Positions 60,041 through 64,000 of a DNA stretch of 64,000 nt are shown here, in pieces. The first letter of the stretch is position 1. The number at the start of each line of letters is the position of its first letter. Both the position numbers and the translations under genes were made by a program. The notes beneath the pieces are model-generated. The model saw only the letters and a list, made by a program, of their open reading frames with translations, was not told the origin of the DNA and did no database searches. Source of the DNA: Viscum album (taxonomy: Eukaryota; Streptophyta; Magnoliopsida; Santalales; Viscaceae); assembly GCA_963277665.1 (NCBI GenBank), contig OY728142.1, positions 10,430,001 to 10,494,000 of the forward strand, given 5' to 3'.

Positions 60041-62244
60041 TGTATCACCTGCAACTCCCTTATGTTTTACATTTTTGGTTTCACATTGATTCCCAAATAT
60101 ATCCAATTTATCACAAAACTGCTCCAAACATTATTACAATACATACTCGCACTCAGGTGAGGGGAACTCAAGGTGTAAAATTATATTTTTTGTATTCACA
60201 TATCAGCATTTGGACCCTTATACATATAAAGATGGGGGTGATGCATGGATCATCGAAATATAAAATAATTATTAAATTTTAAAACTCAAATTAAATAATT
60301 AAATTAATTAAATAAATACCAAACATGAAAGGTTTGTTATCTGATCATGATAAGTTAACATGATATTATATTGAATAATTAAAATTAAATTTTTTAATAT
60401 TCAACTAAAGGGTAATTTTAATACATTAATCTGTATTAAAACAATTTTAATTAATTATCGATATAAATTTTTATGATGGAAATAATTTTAATAAACTCCA
60501 ATAAATAAAATTTATTTATTTTTTATAATTTTATGGCTCTATTTGGACCTGGAGTGGTTCCCAGATATTAAAAATGGGATAGTAATGGGTTCGGTCTAGG
60601 TTTCATCAACCTGAAAAATTAATATAATGTTGGGCTTTATGTAAATTTTAAAATAAGTACATTAAAATTAAAGGGTCCAAATTCATATAGAAACATAAAA
60701 TATAATAAAAACTACCTATATTAATCCATGGATCGAGTTAAATTTAATTTAAGTAGAAAGAAAAAAATTAAAAGCATAATTCAAATTCCAAATCATACCT
60801 CATACAATTTTGATTAAATTCATGTTTTTCTCACTATCAAAGATCGTCACTTGAAAAAATAAAAGTTAGAACACTCTAAATCGTCCACACATTCTTAAAA
60901 ATAATTCTTGAATGTAAAAATTTTCTATATGAGTGATAACACAAAAAATATAATTCGATATCAATGTCTTCATACTCACGGGATATCATAACGATCAATC
61001 CATGAACTCGGATTGAAACGATCTTTAACTTCACTTCACTTTCTCCATCTAAAAGTTGAGAGATATATGGGAGGAGATATAATTTAATAAAGATATTAGC
61101 CCCTTAATTTTTTGTACATAAAGTGTTTAAATACTTAGGTTATAACTTCCATAAATTGTATTTAGGTCTTTATAGAAGTTAAATTTTTATATATCCGAAA
61201 ATGACACAAACGACACATAAAACATTTTATAAATGTAATGAATTTTTTATCACATGCTTATAAAATCGATGTAATGTTACCTGATAAAATATAATCTATT
61301 ATTATGATTAACTTATCCAATTAAATGTTTAACAAACCTTGGACAAATAAATATTTTTCTGTAAAACATTTTTTCTAATATTCACTTAATAACTTATGAA
61401 AAAATTGATTTAATAAATTCAATACTTATTATTATAGACTCTATTGATATTAAATTTATTTTTATCTTATAATCATTTAATCTTTGACATATCCAGACCC
61501 TAGTCATGGGTCCCACCATTTTATAAACTCTAATTCTTTAGAATTATCCAAAATTTTGAAAATTTGTTGGGTGTAATCCTATAGGATCATATCTCAATAA
61601 TAATGAGTGATACTCACAAACCAAGATTGAAGTATAATAACCCATCAAGGACCCTAAGGAGATAAGGTATAGTCATTATAATGAAAACCTCATACGAACA
61701 CATTTATGTAATATAATATTTTTATCTTGTGATGTCTCATAAAGTAGGTTGCACAATTCATTTAATTATCCTTTCTTACATTATTATTTTATGACCTTAC
61801 AAGATAGACCTACCTTCTAATAATGTAGATCGGTATTTAATAAAGTTAAAAACATCTAGGTCAACTGGTCCTAAGATATATCCTCTATTCAAAAGTAAAT
61901 AATTATTTCTTGCTCATTCAATCAGTTTCATGCCACCAATGATGAACCCAATTCAAGCTACCTCTCCACAACATAAATGTCACAGTTTTCATCTTACATC
62001 AAAATACATGATCAAATGATACACATTGATAATTAATTCAATTAAAGAGATGAATACTCATGATTTTTTATAGGAAAAACCAATAACACCCAAAACATGT
62101 TGTCTTCTTATTTGAATATCATCACTCATGATCTTATTTACATGATATTACCAAGTGAAAACTTCATGATAAGAAGTCCCAATGATTATAATCCCCCAAA
62201 ACGTAGTAATCATAAATTATTTGTAACCCATAATTATAATATAT
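60041..62244 (-). repeat. LTR of old Copia element, right
   Basis: A possible start is TGTATCACC at 60041, right after the primer-site-like sequence. The match with the left copy is clear from about 60600 to 62200. Ends where a new LTR begins at 62245. No gene. Confidence 0.65.
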
Positions 62245-62583
62245 TGTAATGACCTATAATTTCCATGTAGATTTTTTTTATATATGGGAATTTTATGAGT
62301 CCGCAAAAATTGACGGCTTGTGATTATGATGCCCAGAGTGCCTGGAATGAATTTATGAACTTTATTTTAGGTGTGTTTAGTAAATTTCGTAGTGGGATTT
62401 TCTAACTTTTGAACCGGTGCTCGGAATTGAAATCTAAGGGCACCGTTGAACTCGCAGCACCGGTATTCGCTTAAGAAGACTTTCACCTCGATGGCAGTTG
62501 GTCAAGGGGAAAAGTTAGTTTTTGGGTTTTTCATGTAAGAATAAAATAAAAATAAAAAATTATAAAAAATTTATTTTTATTTT

Positions 62584-62740
62584 CCACACCCATATGGGTG
62601 TGGGGAGGTGGGGTCCATCGGAACTAAACCTCCACGTGGAAGTAGAGGTGTGGGGACCACTAGAACTTAACCTCTCAAGAGAGGTTATGGTGGTGGGGAC
62701 CACCCGAACCATAACCTCCCATGAGAAGTTATGGTGGTAG
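62584..62740. repeat. Tandem palindromic units
   Basis: 62584-62603 is a perfect 20-base palindrome (CCACACCCATATGGGTGTGG). Three further units, each about 45-50 bases with GTGGGGACCAC, carry their own inverted repeats: TCCACGTGGA (62631-62640), AACCTCTC-AA-GAGAGGTT (62669-62686) and ACCATAAC ... GTTATGGT (62708-62735). Confidence 0.85.
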
Positions 62741-62925
62741 AGACCACCCGGGACAAAACCCACCATTAATTGAGAGAAACTCTCAACCCCCCTCATTAAT
62801 GTGGAGGAGCCTCTTGACTTCCTCCACATGAATTGTGCCAATGCACATACCTTTAATTGTACCAACCATCATGATTTAATTATTCCACCCACCCTAATTA
62901 ATGAAACTTTTTGAATTCTTCCAAC

Positions 62926-62955
62926 AAAATAATAGATTGCATAATCTATTATTTT
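62926..62955. other. Perfect 13-bp hairpin
   Basis: AAAATAATAGATT, loop GCAT, AATCTATTATTTT. Thirteen pairs with no mismatch. AT-only arms save one pair; the role is unknown. Confidence 0.8.
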
Positions 62956-63509
62956 AGAACACTTTTCATTTTGGTGGAGCCTTGGGAGAAAATCTCTCCA
63001 ACTAAGAACTACTTCTCTGAACGAATAATGTGTTCTTCCAATGAAGAACACCAACGAAGAACACTTACCCCGACTTCGACCTTATTCCTTGAGACTTCGT
63101 CCGACGTAGGACTTCTTCAACTACGACGAACTGACATCTGTCTTTTCCTAATGATTTGTCTTCTTCCCCGAGACACCATCGATGTATCAACCCGAGGTAG
63201 GGGGTTTATTTGCGTGATAATGCTTTCCTTGTTTTCATTTTCGGTTTGGGAAAGAATCATTGTGGAGGTTGTAAAATTTGAAGTTCATCGTTCTTGTTTC
63301 TTGTTGAACCAAATGCTACCACCCTGAATGTGGAGGGTGCAGGCCAAACCAACTTGGCCCAACCCCTCCGCCGTTCTTCTTTGGTGTACTCTTTGAAATG
63401 GAGGAAGGCAGCGAAGATGAAGAAAGCGACGAAGGCAACTGCACCGCCACCTGAGGCCACCGCGACCTTTGTTGTCCCCACGATGCTCCGCCTTATCGGA
63501 CAAACCGGT

Positions 63510-63815
63510 CTGCGCCCCTCACAGCACCCCAACCGAACTAGCCCGTGCCCTTTGTGGCGCCCCAGCCGAACCAGCCCGCGCCCTCACGACTCCATGGCCG
63601 AACCGTCCCACGCCCCTCACGGCGCCTCGGCCGAACTGGCCCATGCCCCTCGCGGTGCCCCAGCCGAACCGGCCCAGGCCCCTGCGGTGCCCGATTCGAA
63701 CAGGCCCACGCCCCCACGGTGGCCCAGCCGAACTGGCCCGCACCCCTCATGGCACCTCAGCTGAACTGGCCCTGCGCCCTCGTGGCACCCCCACGGCCGA
63801 GCCACCCCGTGGTCC
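63510..63815. repeat. GC-rich 33-bp minisatellite
   Basis: GCCGAA-type anchors at 63532, 63565, 63597, 63630, 63663, 63695, 63727, 63760 and 63796: steps of 32-33 bases (last 36). Typical unit: GCCGAACYGGCCCRCGCCCC plus TCACGGYGCCCCA. Strongly GC-rich in an AT-rich window. Confidence 0.88.
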
Positions 63816-64000
63816 TCACGGGCTTCGCAGCCCCTCGCGGCCTGCCGAACCTCCCAGTGGACCAGACGCATCACGGGTCGATCCTGACCCAGCAGGTCGG
63901 GCCAGGTCGACCTAAACCGGGTGGGTCTGACGGGGTCAGACCACACTCGGGCCCACTATGACCCTTTTACGCTCTTATTGCCATAACTTTGGCACCGGAC

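Larger units (their letters stand above)
30394..62244 (-). mobile_element. Very old Ty1/Copia element, split
   Basis: Related sequence at about 30600-32240 and 60600-62240 represents the two LTRs. Between them, on the minus strand, are decayed RNase H and RT (32600-33719), then, beyond the Sirevirus-like insertion, the RT start and integrase (56388-57700) and a gag-side region. The insertion cuts the RT between these parts. The outer left LTR edge is uncertain: it abuts the old gag-only element at 30394. Confidence 0.78.
62245..64000 (+). repeat. Start of another LTR, GC-rich, cut by window
   Basis: TGTAATGACCTATAATTTCC is a typical Gypsy LTR start and follows decayed Copia sequence without transition. 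The content differs sharply from all other repeats here: palindromic units (62584-62740), a long hairpin (62926-62955), a GC-rich part from about 63300 and a 33-bp minisatellite. The end (GCTCTTATTGCCATAACTTT) reads like LTR sequence. No coding domain recognised; the several open frames in 63250-63960 are due to repeat and GC content. Strand is inferred from the TG start only. Confidence 0.6.

Noticed and set aside
63250..63961. Several overlapping open frames of 70-156 codons on both strands, proline- and alanine-rich.
   Set aside because: They lie over a GC-rich 33-bp minisatellite inside an LTR, and all frames are open together. No domain is recognisable.

Overview
The window is pure plant repeat DNA: I see no host gene. 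It is very AT-rich, apart from a GC-rich end after about 63300, and consists of nested retrotransposons. A large-genome flowering plant is the best guess: Del/Tekay chromoviruses, a Sirevirus-like Copia, an RNase H-bearing L1-type LINE and a tRNA-derived SINE are all plant types. Species cannot be read from the sequence.

Layout. 1-1715 is a decayed Del/Tekay-type LTR fragment. 1716-7150 is a dead LINE on the minus strand. 7221-30393 is an old minus-strand element with 4.3 kb LTRs and a gag-only interior. Its first LTR is split by a Del/Tekay chromovirus at 7626-19774 (LTRs of 3.57 kb, target duplication ATATC, broken gag-protease-RT-RNase H-integrase-chromodomain). 30394-62244 is a very decayed minus-strand Copia element. 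It is split by a Sirevirus-like Copia element at 33720-56387 (gag, pol and an extra downstream ORF, all in minus orientation). That element is in turn split, inside the extra ORF, by a young plus-strand gag-only LTR element at 38232-48842 (target duplication TTCTG, LTRs about 99.6% identical by eye). The gag-only element carries a SINE in its interior. 62245-64000 is the start of one more LTR, with palindromes and a GC-rich minisatellite, running off the window.

How the parts relate. The chromovirus, the old gag-only element, the young gag-only element and the 1-1715 fragment share one unusual signal: a roughly 45-nt module with a near-constant centre (CGTACGT, then ACGG-ACTA-CCGT, then CTC) flanked by arms that change sequence between copies but stay complementary. 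It lies downstream of the TATA box, in the transcribed leader, two or three times per LTR at about 190-nt spacing. The first copy is always about 340 nt from the TATA box, and a conserved GTAAGG splice-donor-like site follows. The TATA-to-donor distance is about 1100 nt in LTRs with three modules and about 900 nt in those with two. This looks like a structured, modular leader shared by an autonomous element and its non-autonomous relatives, and it is the most interesting signal here.

Relative ages, from LTR divergence and nesting: old Copia and old gag-only element (oldest), then the chromovirus and the Sirevirus-like element, then the young gag-only element. All coordinates were counted by hand from the printed lines. 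Identities are by eye.
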